A DNA stretch of 64,000 nt from JAAYAY01 sp964563135. Lineage in GTDB: Bacteria > Planctomycetota > Planctomycetia > Pirellulales > Thermoguttaceae. Positions 42,098 to 50,930 of this stretch are shown here, piece by piece. A model generated the notes under the pieces. The model saw only the letters and a list, made by a program, of their open reading frames with translations, was not told where the DNA came from and made no database searches. The position numbers were made by a program, and so were the translations under genes. Each line of letters opens with the position of its first letter. Position 1 is the stretch's first letter. The stretch lies in the NCBI GenBank assembly GCA_964563135.1, contig CAZLWV010000007.1:28828-92827 (forward strand), in the 5' to 3' direction.

Positions 42098-43348
42098 CTA
42101 GACCGTACCGTTGCGAAGAGCCCCGGCTACCACCGACACATTGTGTCCGCCAAACCCGAAACTGTTTGACATCACGGCGTCGATCTGGCGCTCCCGCGGC
42201 CTGTTCGGGGTGTAATCCAGATCGCAATCGGGATCAGGGGTCTCGTAATTGATGGTCGGCGGGCAGATGTTCCGACGCAGCGCCAGCACCGACAGCACCA
42301 TCTCGATCCCGCCGCTGGCACCGAGAGTATGCCCGATCTGGCTCTTGGTGCTGGAAATGCTGACCTTCTTGGCGTCCTCTCCAAAAACGGCTTTGATGGC
42401 CTGGGTCTCCGCCTTGTCGCCCAAAGGCGTGCTCGTTCCATGGGCGTTGATGTACTGCACCTGGTCGGGACGCAAACGTGCATCCTTGAGAGCCAGGCTC
42501 ATGGCCTTGGCAGCGCCCACACCGTGCGGATCGGGCTGAGTGATGTGGCCGCCATCGGCACTGACGCCGCATCCGAGCACCTCGGCCAGGATTTCGGCGC
42601 CTCGAGCCTTGGCATGCTCCAACTCCTCGAAGATCAGAAGACCGGCACCCTCACTGAGCACGAAACCGTCGCGGTCCCTGTCGAACGGACGGCTGGCACG
42701 GGCGGGATCATCGTTCCGCTCCGAAAGGGCGCGGAGAGCACAGAACGCGCTCATGCCGATCGGCGTTACGGCTGCCTCGCTGCCGCCGGTGATGATGATC
42801 TCCGCCTCGTCGTACTGGATCGCCTTGCAGGCGTCCGCCATGGCGTTCGAAGCGCTGGCACACGCGGTCGCCACGCCAGCATTCGGACCACGAAGCCCGA
42901 AGAGAATCGAAACGTGCCCGCTGGCGGCGTTCAGCATCATCTTCGGAATGGTGAAAGCCGAAACCTTGTCCGGCCCCTTCTGCAACAGCCGCTGATGCTG
43001 CACCTCGATCTCGCGCAGGCCTCCCACCCCCGATCCGATGATGGCTCCGCAACGATAGGGGTCTTCTTTCGAAAAATCGAGCCCCGAGTGGTTCACGGCG
43101 TCTTGGGCCGCGACCACCGCGAACTGCGCGAAGCGGTCGAGCCGCTTGGCCTCTTTCTGGGGCAAATACCCATCGCACGACCAGTTGCACACCTCGCCGC
43201 CAATCTGCGAACGAAACTGGGAAAAGTCGAAACCTTCGACCCGGCGGATTCCGCTTTCACCGTTGCAGATGCGGGTCCACAGGTCTTCGACTTTGCAGCT
43301 CAGTGGGGTGACAACCCCCATGCCGGTGATGACGACGCGACGTTTCAT
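42098..43348 (-). CDS. fabF: Beta-ketoacyl-ACP synthase II
   Basis: Elongates acyl-ACP with malonyl-ACP in type II fatty acid synthesis. From ATG 43348 it has 416 residues, the family norm: VVITGMGVVTPLSC at the start, catalytic Cys in GVATACASASNAMADA, the two His residues in INAHGTSTPLGDKAE and STKSQIGHTLGASGG, and SNSFGFGGHNVSVV at the end. All active-site residues are intact, in contrast to the related gene at 39132. It follows acpP with a 131-nt gap and belongs to the fabD-fabG-acpP-fabF series. Confidence 0.97.
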   Translation of the reverse strand: MKRRVVITGMGVVTPLSCKVEDLWTRICNGESGIRRVEGFDFSQFRSQIGGEVCNWSCDGYLPQKEAKRLDRFAQFAVVAAQDAVNHSGLDFSKEDPYRCGAIIGSGVGGLREIEVQHQRLLQKGPDKVSAFTIPKMMLNAASGHVSILFGLRGPNAGVATACASASNAMADACKAIQYDEAEIIITGGSEAAVTPIGMSAFCALRALSERNDDPARASRPFDRDRDGFVLSEGAGLLIFEELEHAKARGAEILAEVLGCGVSADGGHITQPDPHGVGAAKAMSLALKDARLRPDQVQYINAHGTSTPLGDKAETQAIKAVFGEDAKKVSISSTKSQIGHTLGASGGIEMVLSVLALRRNICPPTINYETPDPDCDLDYTPNRPRERQIDAVMSNSFGFGGHNVSVVAGALRNGTV

Positions 43349-43479
43349 GGAAAACCGGATACCGATCGTGGGATTTGGGGCGGACGCTGCCGATAACGGC
43401 GGGTAATTCGCCGTGCCGCTCGCCGGCATTCGGGTTCGCGGCACGGGGGAACTCTCACGAAAGCGCCCGACGTCAATGA

Positions 43480-43725
43480 CTACTCGTTGGCGTCCACAGC
43501 CTCTTGGATATGGTCGATGGCTTGCCCGACCGTCTGGATCTTCTCGGCCGCATCATCGGGAATGTTGATGTCGAACTCTTCCTCCAACTCCATCACCAGC
43601 TCGACGGTATCGAGCGAGTCGGCTCCAAGGTCGTTCACGAAATGCGTCTCGCGCTTCACCTGGCCACGGTCAACGCCCAACTGCTCCGTGACAATGTCAA
43701 TCACTCGTTCTTCAACTGAGGCCAC
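43480..43725 (-). CDS. acpP: Acyl carrier protein
   Basis: An 81-residue ACP that carries the growing acyl chain on 4'-phosphopantetheine attached to Ser of the motif GADSLDTVEL. The N-terminus VASVEERVIDIVTEQLGV and the acidic helix II (VMELEEEFDINIPDDAAE) are typical. GTG 43725 is the start: a perfect AGGAGG lies 8 nt upstream, the best ribosome site in the window, as expected for a very abundant protein. Its own promoter candidate lies at 43871-43899, between fabG and acpP, allowing extra ACP transcription. Confidence 0.97.
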   Translation of the reverse strand: MASVEERVIDIVTEQLGVDRGQVKRETHFVNDLGADSLDTVELVMELEEEFDINIPDDAAEKIQTVGQAIDHIQEAVDANE

Positions 43726-43870
43726 CGTTACGGTCCTCCTAGCTTGCTCTGAAAAGGCGACCACGCGGGCCGCATCAACACAAAATCTGTCCAAGAACCA
43801 ATAGTGCGAAACAAACCCTAACCCAAGTGCGCCCGTGAGATTCTGCCTCGCCTTCCGACCAGACCCAAAA

Positions 43871-43899
43871 GATATACCGACTTTTGGCACGGCTGTCTA
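43871..43899 (-). promoter_or_regulatory. Internal promoter for acpP
   Basis: On the minus strand TAGACA (43899-43894), exactly 17 bases, then TATATC (43876-43871). It lies in the fabG-acpP gap and would leave a ~140-nt leader. Confidence 0.45.
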
Positions 43900-43932
43900 T
43901 ATCAGCGACTGTACTTGGGGAAACTGCGCGGA

Positions 43933-44706
43933 CTAGACCGTCAGCCCTCCATCGACAACAAGCACATGGCCGGTGATGAAACTGGCCGCCTCGCTGGCGA
44001 GAAAAAGAACAGCATCTGCCACATCCTGGGGGGAACCAAGTCGTCCCAGGGGTGTCTCCGCCTTGATTTGCTCCAGCATCTCTTCACCCAGCTTCGCAGC
44101 CATGTCCGTGGCGATAAACCCCGGAGCCACCGCGTTGACGGTGATGTTCCGCTTCGACAACTCGCGAGAGACGGTGCGTGTCAGCCCGATGACGCCGGCC
44201 TTCGAGGCCGAGTAGTTCACCTGGCCCGGATTGCCCATCATGCCAGACACGCTGGCAATGTTGATAATACGGCCGCGCTTGCCTTTCGACATGTACTTCG
44301 ACGCGGCGCGGGTGAACAGGAACGTGCCCCGGAGATTGACTCCGAGAACAAGATCCCATTCTTCGTCCTTCATCCGCATGATCAGGTTGTCCCGCGTCAC
44401 CCCAGCGTTGTTGACCAGGATATCCAAACGGCCGAACTGCTTGGCAATCGCCTGAACGACCTCTGTCACCCCCTCGCTGCTGGTAACGTCGCAGGGAAAC
44501 GCATGGACCCTGCCCCCCGCCTGTTGGAGGCATCGGACGCTGTCGTTGAGCAACTGCTCATTGACATCGATGCAAGCAACGATCGCGCCGCTGGCCGCCA
44601 GGTCGCGAGAGATCGTCTGGCCCAGGCCGCGGGCAGCCCCTGTAACGACTGCAACCTGATCGGTCAGATCGACCGTGAGGCGGCGTTGTGTGGTCTCACT
44701 CATCAT
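43933..44706 (-). CDS. fabG: 3-oxoacyl-ACP reductase
   Basis: An NADPH-dependent short-chain dehydrogenase that reduces beta-ketoacyl-ACP. From ATG 44706 it has 257 residues, with the TGAARGLGQ cofactor loop, NNAGVTRDNL, catalytic Ser in NIASVSGMMGNPGQ, the YSASKAG Tyr/Lys pair and the closing GHVLVVDGGL. All tetrad residues (Asn, Ser, Tyr, Lys) are present. The start lies 2 nt after the fabD stop, so the two are translationally linked. A second ATG follows directly and could be used instead. Confidence 0.96.
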   Translation of the reverse strand: MMSETTQRRLTVDLTDQVAVVTGAARGLGQTISRDLAASGAIVACIDVNEQLLNDSVRCLQQAGGRVHAFPCDVTSSEGVTEVVQAIAKQFGRLDILVNNAGVTRDNLIMRMKDEEWDLVLGVNLRGTFLFTRAASKYMSKGKRGRIINIASVSGMMGNPGQVNYSASKAGVIGLTRTVSRELSKRNITVNAVAPGFIATDMAAKLGEEMLEQIKAETPLGRLGSPQDVADAVLFLASEAASFITGHVLVVDGGLTV

Positions 44707-44708
44707 CT

Positions 44709-45617
44709 TCAAACTTCCGTCGTCTGGCACGAGGTCTTGCGATCGATCCGGCGCAGCAAGCCGCGAAGCACCCGCCCCGGTCCTATTTCGTGAAACTGGT
44801 CGAATCCTTGATCCAGCAGATATCGCATCGAGTCTTCCCACAAGACCGGTTGCAGCACCTGCTGGATCAACAACCGGCGAATCTCGTCGGGATCGTCGTG
44901 AGGTCTGGCATCCACGTTGAAAACGACCGGAAGCGTGGGCTTCTGCAGCACAACCCGGTCGAGGGCCTCCGCAAGGCGTTCGTCCGCCGGCCGCATGATC
45001 CGTGTGTGGAATGCGCCGGCAACGGCCAGAGGCACCGCCTTCATCGCCCCGGCCTGCTGGGCCACCTCGGCCGCGCGGAGGCAGGCCGCATTGCTTCCGG
45101 AAATGACGATATTCCCCGGGCACAGCAGGTTGGCGATCTCCAGAATATCGTCGCCACGCACCTTGTCACAAAGCGCCTCGACTTCCACCCGCTCCAGCCC
45201 CAGAATGCTCACCATGCCGCTCGGGGTGGCATCGGCGGCTTCCTGCATCGCCGCGCCGCGCTTCTGCACCAGGGTCAGCCCCGACTCGAAATCCAGTGCC
45301 CCAGCGAAAACCATCGCCGAGTACTCGCCCAGGCTCAGTCCGGCCGCCGCCTCGCAGGCCAATACCACGTCGGGCGACTCGGAACGCAGCGATTCAAGCG
45401 CGGCCAGACTGGTGACAAACAACGCCGGCTGGCTGCAGATCGTCGAATCCAGCTGCTCGGCCGGCCCTTCGAAACACAGCTTTGCCAAATCGTATCCGAG
45501 AACTTCTCCTGCCCGGTCGTAGAGTTGCCGCGCTGCAGGAACGGATTCATACAGCCGCCTGCCCATTCCGACGGTCTGAGCGCCCTGGCCGGGAAAAAGG
45601 AATGCGATTCGACTCAC
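44709..45617 (-). CDS. fabD: Malonyl-CoA:ACP transacylase
   Basis: Loads malonate from CoA onto ACP. The 302-residue protein (GTG 45617) opens with IAFLFPGQGAQTVGMG, has the nucleophile Ser in GLSLGEYSAM (Leu replaces the His of the common GHSxGE), the malonate-binding Arg in QKRGAAMQEA and the catalytic His in AGAFHTRIM. The order rpmF-fabD-fabG-acpP-fabF is the widespread fatty-acid cluster, here without fabH or plsX. It starts 26 nt after the L32 stop. Confidence 0.95.
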   Translation of the reverse strand: MSRIAFLFPGQGAQTVGMGRRLYESVPAARQLYDRAGEVLGYDLAKLCFEGPAEQLDSTICSQPALFVTSLAALESLRSESPDVVLACEAAAGLSLGEYSAMVFAGALDFESGLTLVQKRGAAMQEAADATPSGMVSILGLERVEVEALCDKVRGDDILEIANLLCPGNIVISGSNAACLRAAEVAQQAGAMKAVPLAVAGAFHTRIMRPADERLAEALDRVVLQKPTLPVVFNVDARPHDDPDEIRRLLIQQVLQPVLWEDSMRYLLDQGFDQFHEIGPGRVLRGLLRRIDRKTSCQTTEV

Positions 45618-45643
45618 GGTATGCTAAACCTCGGAGGCCGCGG

Positions 45644-45823
45644 CTACGTTTCGGTTTCGACGACCTTGCGGCCCATGTAGTGGCCGCAGTTCGGGCACAC
45701 CGCATGAGACGGCACGGCCGTACTGCACTCGGGGCAGTAGTTCAGTTGCAGCGCTTTCTTGTGGTCGTGGGCGCGGCGCGTTCCCGTGCGGGAATTCGAA
45801 TGCTTGCGTTTCGGGACTGCCAT
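45644..45823 (-). CDS. rpmF: Ribosomal protein L32
   Basis: A 59-residue protein of the large subunit, too short for most ORF cut-offs. The sequence begins MAVPKRKHSNSRTGTRRAHD, and its zinc ribbon is CPEC...CPNC, so this is the zinc-binding form. ATG 45823, stop TAG at 45644. It is the first gene of the fab cluster, as in many bacteria, behind a good promoter (46000-46028) and a 170-nt leader with a strong hairpin. Confidence 0.95.
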   Translation of the reverse strand: MAVPKRKHSNSRTGTRRAHDHKKALQLNYCPECSTAVPSHAVCPNCGHYMGRKVVETET

Positions 45824-45859
45824 TTTCTGTACTCGTCAAGATAAAGCTTCGGCGTGTGT

Positions 45860-45884
45860 CTTTCGGTCTGTACAGAACCGAAAG
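45860..45884 (-). promoter_or_regulatory. Hairpin in the rpmF leader
   Basis: CTTTCGGT-CTGT pairs with ACAG-ACCGAAAG with a single bulged base, 25 nt in all, about 36 nt before the L32 start. It is in a suitable place for autogenous or growth-linked control; no known motif matches. Confidence 0.45.
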
Positions 45885-45999
45885 GGTGGGAGACATGACC
45901 GGGGAAGAACACCGGCGTTTTCCAGGCCACATCGGACGATAGAGATCAGCGAACGCCACCCCTACTGCTGGCGATGTTTCGCGACCACGCAAACCAGCA

Positions 46000-46028
46000 A
46001 GTTTAGAGAGCCCTCGCAGCCCTGTCAA
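46000..46028 (-). promoter_or_regulatory. Promoter of the rpmF-fab cluster
   Basis: On the minus strand a perfect TTGACA (46028-46023), exactly 17 bases, then TAAACT (46005-46000). Confidence 0.7.
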
Positions 46029-46105
46029 CCGATCCGGTCGCGCCGCCAGAGGCAAGCGGGTGCCAATTCCACCATCTGCCAGCAGAATCCACCATTAGGG
46101 GGGGG

Positions 46106-48499
46106 TCACGTATCCAGACCCGCCACCTGTTTGATCATGTCGATGATGGCCTCACGCTGCTCATAGATTATCGCCAGTCCGAGGAGAGCGTTTGAGGCCA
46201 ACGCCTCGTTTTTTGCCAGCAGCAAATTCTCTTCCTCCTCGTTGTACCCATCCGTGGCCGTGATGGCGTCCTCCAGATCGGTCGTCAGGTCGTCCAGAAG
46301 AGCGTTGGAGCTCGATACCGACGAGTTGTAGAAACCATCGACGATGCCGGAGGCAACGTCAACTTGCCCGAGTGCCTCGGCGATGATCCTCAGAGCGCGG
46401 GATGTGTTTTCACCCAGCCCCGCAGCAGCCCCCCCACTGAGTAGTTCCGTCAGCCGTCCACTGCCTTCCCCCAATTCAGCGGCCTCCAGACCGGGAATCG
46501 CCAGAGTCCCCTGATAGTGAAGATCGGTCGACAAGGCAAAACTCAGGGCCCCGCCTCCGATGGTCATGGTGCTGAACTGCCCCGTGAAGCCGTCGGCCAT
46601 CTCGATCCGGAAATGGGTGCCATTGCGGTTGACCGTCAATTGATTGCCCCGTAGAACCGCATGCGGGGTATCCGCATCCCCGCCATTGGAAGAGGCCGCC
46701 GCGTTCGTCCCATCGGCAGTGCCGTCCCCGTTTCCGCCCGTCAACTCGAACGTTCCGACCACGCCGGTCACCGCGATCGAAGCTGCGGAACCGGTGGCCG
46801 TGGAACGGAAGATCAGCCGATCGCCGTCGACGCTCGCCTCAACGCCGGTTGTAGCGCTGTCGAGATTGATCGTGTCGCGCATCGAGGCGAGACTGTCGCC
46901 GTCGGTGAAGGAGTAGCTGTGGCTGCCGGTTCCGGTCAGGTCGAAGCTCACGTCGCCGACCAGTTTGCCATTGGTCCCTGTGTGGATCAGCTCGGCAGCC
47001 GTGGCAGCCTGGTAGTCTTCCACCGCCTCGAAGCTCCCGGAAGTGACTTCGAAAGCCACTTGGCTGGTGCCGCCGGTCTGCCGGCTTTCGAGGACCAGAT
47101 CGACATCGTCGACGCGGGCCACAACCCCAGTGGAGCCCTGCTGGGCGTTGATCGCCGCCGCCACGGCGGCAAGGGTTTGGCCGGTCGTCACGCCGATGCT
47201 GACGCTGCCAAGTTCGCCCGTGATCTTAAGCGTCGCATCCGAGGTGATCAGGCCGGTCACCTCGCGGTGCCTCAGTTCGGCCGACTCGGCGGGCGCGTAC
47301 CGAACGGACCCGATATCCAGAGTCATATCGCTCCCCTCGGCCTGGCCATCGCCATAGCCGCCGCTGACGGAGAAGGCCGAGTCGGCCGCCACGCTCACGG
47401 TCGCGTCGGAACCGAAGTCCACGCTGCGCAGCGTAAGGGTATCCCCCGCCACCTCGGCGGTTACGCCGGTGGTGTGGCTCACGTTGTTGATCTTCTTGGC
47501 CACCTCGGTGAGAGCCTCAGCGTCGGCGATCGTGATCTCGGCGGAACCGTCTCGGCCGGTGATCGTCAGATTTCCGCCGTCGCCCACGCCAACGCCGCCC
47601 GCCGTGCCCGTATAGACGAGCTCAGCTTGGGTCGCCGCCTTGATGACCCGCCCCGCGATTGCCGGCTCGGAACCGTAAACCGTGTCCACGCCGTTAGCCG
47701 TTCCATCGCCGTTGCCGCCGCTGACCGCAAATGTCCCTGCGGTCGCGGCCACCTCGATCGCCTGGTCCGCACCCATCGCCGCACTGGCGAAGGTCAGCGT
47801 GTTGCCATCCACGCTCGCCGTGACGCCGGTGGTGCTGGTTCGCTGGTTGACTTTTGCCGCCAGGGCCTCGAGGGTGTCGACGGTTGTCGTAGCGATGACC
47901 GTGGTTCCGAGATTGCCCGTGATCTCCAGGGTCGCATTGGCGGTCACATAGCGGCTGGTGCCAGTGTAGGTCAGTTCCGCCGGGGCTCCCGGCACCAGCG
48001 GACCACTTGCCCCCTTGGAGTAGACCGTCAGTCGCGAAACCTGTGCGGGATTGCGTCCCTGGACTTGATAGGCCGCCGAGCCGTCGAGCATCCGCCTGCC
48101 GTCGATGCTCGTAGCGGCCAGGGAGTTGATCGCAGCGATGGCTGAATCGATCTTGGCCTGCCCCGCGGCCCTCTCCTGGTCATCGAGCGACTGGTCTTCG
48201 TCTTTGAGTAGTTCCGTCTGGATCAGTTCCAGTTGCTCGCGAATCTGCCCCACCACGCTCTGGGTCTGCGAAACGAGGCTGTTGGCCGCCGTCACGTTCG
48301 ACATGGTGGCCGTGACGACGGAAAACCGAGCCTGCAGCCCGCTCAGGGTCGTGAAGGCCGAAACGTCGTCGCGAGGCGAGAGGATGCGTCGGCCGGCCGC
48401 CAGGCGCAGGGTGCTCATGGTCGCAGCGGCATTACTCTCGGCAAGCCGATTGAGCAGGGACCGCTCGATACCCGACAGTGACGCTCCAATGCGAGCCAT
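46106..48499 (-). CDS. Flagellin/hook-associated (FlgL-like) protein with four repeated insert modules
   Basis: A 797-residue protein. The N-terminus (1 to about 165) is the conserved flagellin/FlgL coiled-coil domain: LNRLAESNAAATMSTLRLAAGRRI, SPRDDVSAFTTLSGL and TSIDGRRMLDGS. The C-terminus (about 675-797) has a matching helical end (ENTSRALRIIAEALGQVD, LLLAKNEALASNALLG). Between them lie four related beta-rich modules (about 173-605), each with an AELxxTG start and a flagellin hook-IN-like motif such as STTGVTASVDGNTLTF. The N-terminal ends of flagellins self-assemble in the filament; the inserts would face the outside. Whether it is the main flagellin or a hook-junction protein cannot be settled. 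GAGAG lies 10 nt before the ATG. Confidence 0.85.
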   Translation of the reverse strand: MARIGASLSGIERSLLNRLAESNAAATMSTLRLAAGRRILSPRDDVSAFTTLSGLQARFSVVTATMSNVTAANSLVSQTQSVVGQIREQLELIQTELLKDEDQSLDDQERAAGQAKIDSAIAAINSLAATSIDGRRMLDGSAAYQVQGRNPAQVSRLTVYSKGASGPLVPGAPAELTYTGTSRYVTANATLEITGNLGTTVIATTTVDTLEALAAKVNQRTSTTGVTASVDGNTLTFASAAMGADQAIEVAATAGTFAVSGGNGDGTANGVDTVYGSEPAIAGRVIKAATQAELVYTGTAGGVGVGDGGNLTITGRDGSAEITIADAEALTEVAKKINNVSHTTGVTAEVAGDTLTLRSVDFGSDATVSVAADSAFSVSGGYGDGQAEGSDMTLDIGSVRYAPAESAELRHREVTGLITSDATLKITGELGSVSIGVTTGQTLAAVAAAINAQQGSTGVVARVDDVDLVLESRQTGGTSQVAFEVTSGSFEAVEDYQAATAAELIHTGTNGKLVGDVSFDLTGTGSHSYSFTDGDSLASMRDTINLDSATTGVEASVDGDRLIFRSTATGSAASIAVTGVVGTFELTGGNGDGTADGTNAAASSNGGDADTPHAVLRGNQLTVNRNGTHFRIEMADGFTGQFSTMTIGGGALSFALSTDLHYQGTLAIPGLEAAELGEGSGRLTELLSGGAAAGLGENTSRALRIIAEALGQVDVASGIVDGFYNSSVSSSNALLDDLTTDLEDAITATDGYNEEEENLLLAKNEALASNALLGLAIIYEQREAIIDMIKQVAGLDT
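46684..47983 (-). repeat. Four tandem protein modules in the flagellin-like gene
   Basis: Modules at residues about 173-287, 291-398, 406-497 and 501-605. Recurring elements are AELxYTG, L-I-TG-x-LG, the TTGVxAxVDGxxLxF hook-IN motif, and GGNGDGTANG (absent in module 3). Protein similarity is clear but the nucleotide copies have diverged, so the duplications are old. Confidence 0.8.
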
Positions 48500-48671
48500 G
48501 ACACGCCATCTCTCTCACGACAACCTGGGCCGTCCGCGGCTGCGCCGCGTGGACACATACTCCCCGGACTTGAGCCCGTACAAAAGCATACGTCAGCCCA
48601 GCGGAGCAAAACCGGCAACCGGACCGGCAAGGCACCCCAAGAGAACTACCCCTCATGTGGAGGGATAGGCG

Positions 48672-50930
48672 TCAATAGGCGGTCCGCCAGAAACACCACC
48701 ATGGCTTCGACGCTGCCGCTTCGACCGGAATGGAACCGGAGTGGTGTTCGCTGCTCTCAACGGCCCCCAGGTAGGACCGTAGACTGACGATCACGTCGCG
48801 TGCAGCGTCTTCCACGCCGTTGCGTCGCCGGTCGCGAAGCCGCCTCGGGCGAATGGTCACGGTGATGCAGGAATACGGGACTCCCCATTTGCCGGCAACC
48901 TGGACGCCGGAATCCGAACCGGTTCGCCGACCGAGGTTCAGTGTCACCTCGAACGAGACGCTCCGGTCGCCCCGCCGCCGTTGCGGACCGCGGTTCTCCA
49001 GACGCATCAGAATCGACGTATCGTCCTGGGCGAGGACCTTGGCCTGGTGGTCGGCAACGAACCCCACGAGTTTCTCCCGGAGCACCGGCAGCGGCATCGG
49101 GGTGAACAGCTCCGTCGAGAAGCAGGTTTCACTTCCAGGCACGGCGCGGCCCCAGATCACGGGTGCCTCGTGCGAATCACCGGAGCCGGCTCCCAGTTGG
49201 ACCACCGTATTGCGCCCCTTCTCCTTGGCAATCAGCAGTCCGCGATCGGCACGGCGCAGCATGGTTTCCGAGGTGTCGCCGGGCTGGACTTCCGTGACCC
49301 CGAAACTGGCGGTGATGCTGCGCCCCCCCAAGGCGGCCTGGGGGGTCTGCTCGAGACGTTTGCGCAACTCGTCCGCCCGTCTGGCGGCAGCGGCGTTGTC
49401 GCAATCGGCGTAGAGCAGCACGAATTCCTCGCCTCCGTAGCGAGCGACCAGGTCCCCGGGGCGGCAGGACGATTTCAGAAGCGTAGCCAGAGTCTTGATC
49501 GCCTCGTCACCGGCCTGGTGTCCGTAGGTATCGTTGATCGTCTTGAATTTGTCGAGGTCGCAGATGATCAGGCTGCAAGGCACCCTCTGCTGCCGGTGGG
49601 TGCTGATGAACAGCTCGAAAACCCGATCGAACTCGGCTCGATTGGCGACTTGGGTGAGCGGGTCGCGCGTGGCCTTGGTATGAAGGCTCTGGCAGCGCTC
49701 CTCCAGCGACGTCTCGGACGAGGCATCGTGAAGTATGAGCACGGCCCCCAGTACGCTGCCGTCGGGATCGATTACCGGAATGGCGTGGGTGTCGACCGCG
49801 ACCCGATCGCCGCTGCGGCCACCGATGCTCAACCGGCGCAGCGATTGGACGCCCGACGTGATCGCGCTGACGACGGGGCAGTCCTCGTCCGAAACGACAG
49901 CCCCCTTTTCACCGCGAACGTTCAGGAGTGTCGACGTCCAGCGCCGGTCGCAGATGCTCGTCCCGGCGATTCCCGTCATCCGCTCCGCACCGTGATTCCA
50001 GCGCAGGACGCGCATCGAGGCATCGACGAAAACAACCGCATCGTGCATGTTGTCCAGAAGACGATCCTCGAAAAACCTCAGGTCGTGCCGGTTTCTGGTC
50101 TGGGCGGAGTTGTCTGTGAGAGCCCAGTAGGAATTGGAGATCTCGGGGGCGAGCGTATGCAGCCACCGTCCCGCAACCTCACCGCGAATTCGATCCAGGT
50201 TGCCGGACTGGAATTCCACGAAACCGTTGACCAGCCTGGGATCGAACTGGACGCCGGCGCCGGCAAACAGTTCGAATCCGGCGCGCTCCAGCGACATCGC
50301 CGGGCGATACACCTGGTCGGTGGTCATTGCGTCAAAGGCCTCGACGATCGCAATCATTCTCGCTCCGAGGGGCAGATCGTCGCCTCGGAGCGAATAACCC
50401 GGCCGTGAACCGTCGTACCAGGCCGGAACATACTCCACAATCTCGAGTACCCGGGGCTGGGCGCAGGCATTGCGAAGGATCTCGACGCTCATCTTCCTGG
50501 CGTCGTCGACCATGCGGATCTCATCGGAGTGCAGGGGGCCTGGCTTGCGCAGAATCTCGTCCGGCAAACCGATCATCCCTACGTCATGCAGGAGGGCAGC
50601 CACCTCGATGGCTTCGCGCAGGCCTTCGGGGAGTTGCAGGCATGTGGCCCAGCCGGAGGAGAGGAGCGATACCCTCAGACCATGCGACGCCGATTGCACC
50701 GACTTGCACCGCAGCGCAACGTAGAGACTGCTCGCAACTCCAAGACGTGCCTGGGTCAACCGGTCGATGCCCACCGCATCGCTCCCGTTAACCACGGCCG
50801 GATCGGGGATCACTTCAGGCGGTACGGAAACCGGCGGAAATGACAGGGCGGAAGCAATCGAGGCGGGTTCGTCCCTGGGGGACTGCAAAGCAGGGAAGAG
50901 GACGGATTGCGAATCCAGGATGTCGGTCAT
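48672..50930 (-). CDS. PAS-GGDEF diguanylate cyclase with degenerate HD-GYP domain
   Basis: About 752 residues from ATG 50930 (an in-frame start at 50966 is possible). Residues about 60-260 are HD-GYP-like: ALLHDVGMIGLPDEILRKPG, YDGSRPGYSLRGDDLPLGARMI and AFDAMTTDQVYRPA. The tandem His pair before DG and the first downstream His are missing, and GYP reads GYS, so c-di-GMP hydrolysis is doubtful. About 275-380 is a PAS domain (DAVVFVDASMRVLRWNHGAERMTG). About 410-580 is an intact GGDEF domain (DPLTQVANRAEF, DLDKFKTINDTYGHQAGDE, ARYGGEEFVLLYAD with GGEEF), so it should make c-di-GMP. The ~130-residue C-terminal region is unassigned. The function fits control of motility or surface growth. Confidence 0.88.
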   Translation of the reverse strand: MTDILDSQSVLFPALQSPRDEPASIASALSFPPVSVPPEVIPDPAVVNGSDAVGIDRLTQARLGVASSLYVALRCKSVQSASHGLRVSLLSSGWATCLQLPEGLREAIEVAALLHDVGMIGLPDEILRKPGPLHSDEIRMVDDARKMSVEILRNACAQPRVLEIVEYVPAWYDGSRPGYSLRGDDLPLGARMIAIVEAFDAMTTDQVYRPAMSLERAGFELFAGAGVQFDPRLVNGFVEFQSGNLDRIRGEVAGRWLHTLAPEISNSYWALTDNSAQTRNRHDLRFFEDRLLDNMHDAVVFVDASMRVLRWNHGAERMTGIAGTSICDRRWTSTLLNVRGEKGAVVSDEDCPVVSAITSGVQSLRRLSIGGRSGDRVAVDTHAIPVIDPDGSVLGAVLILHDASSETSLEERCQSLHTKATRDPLTQVANRAEFDRVFELFISTHRQQRVPCSLIICDLDKFKTINDTYGHQAGDEAIKTLATLLKSSCRPGDLVARYGGEEFVLLYADCDNAAAARRADELRKRLEQTPQAALGGRSITASFGVTEVQPGDTSETMLRRADRGLLIAKEKGRNTVVQLGAGSGDSHEAPVIWGRAVPGSETCFSTELFTPMPLPVLREKLVGFVADHQAKVLAQDDTSILMRLENRGPQRRRGDRSVSFEVTLNLGRRTGSDSGVQVAGKWGVPYSCITVTIRPRRLRDRRRNGVEDAARDVIVSLRSYLGAVESSEHHSGSIPVEAAASKPWWCFWRTAY

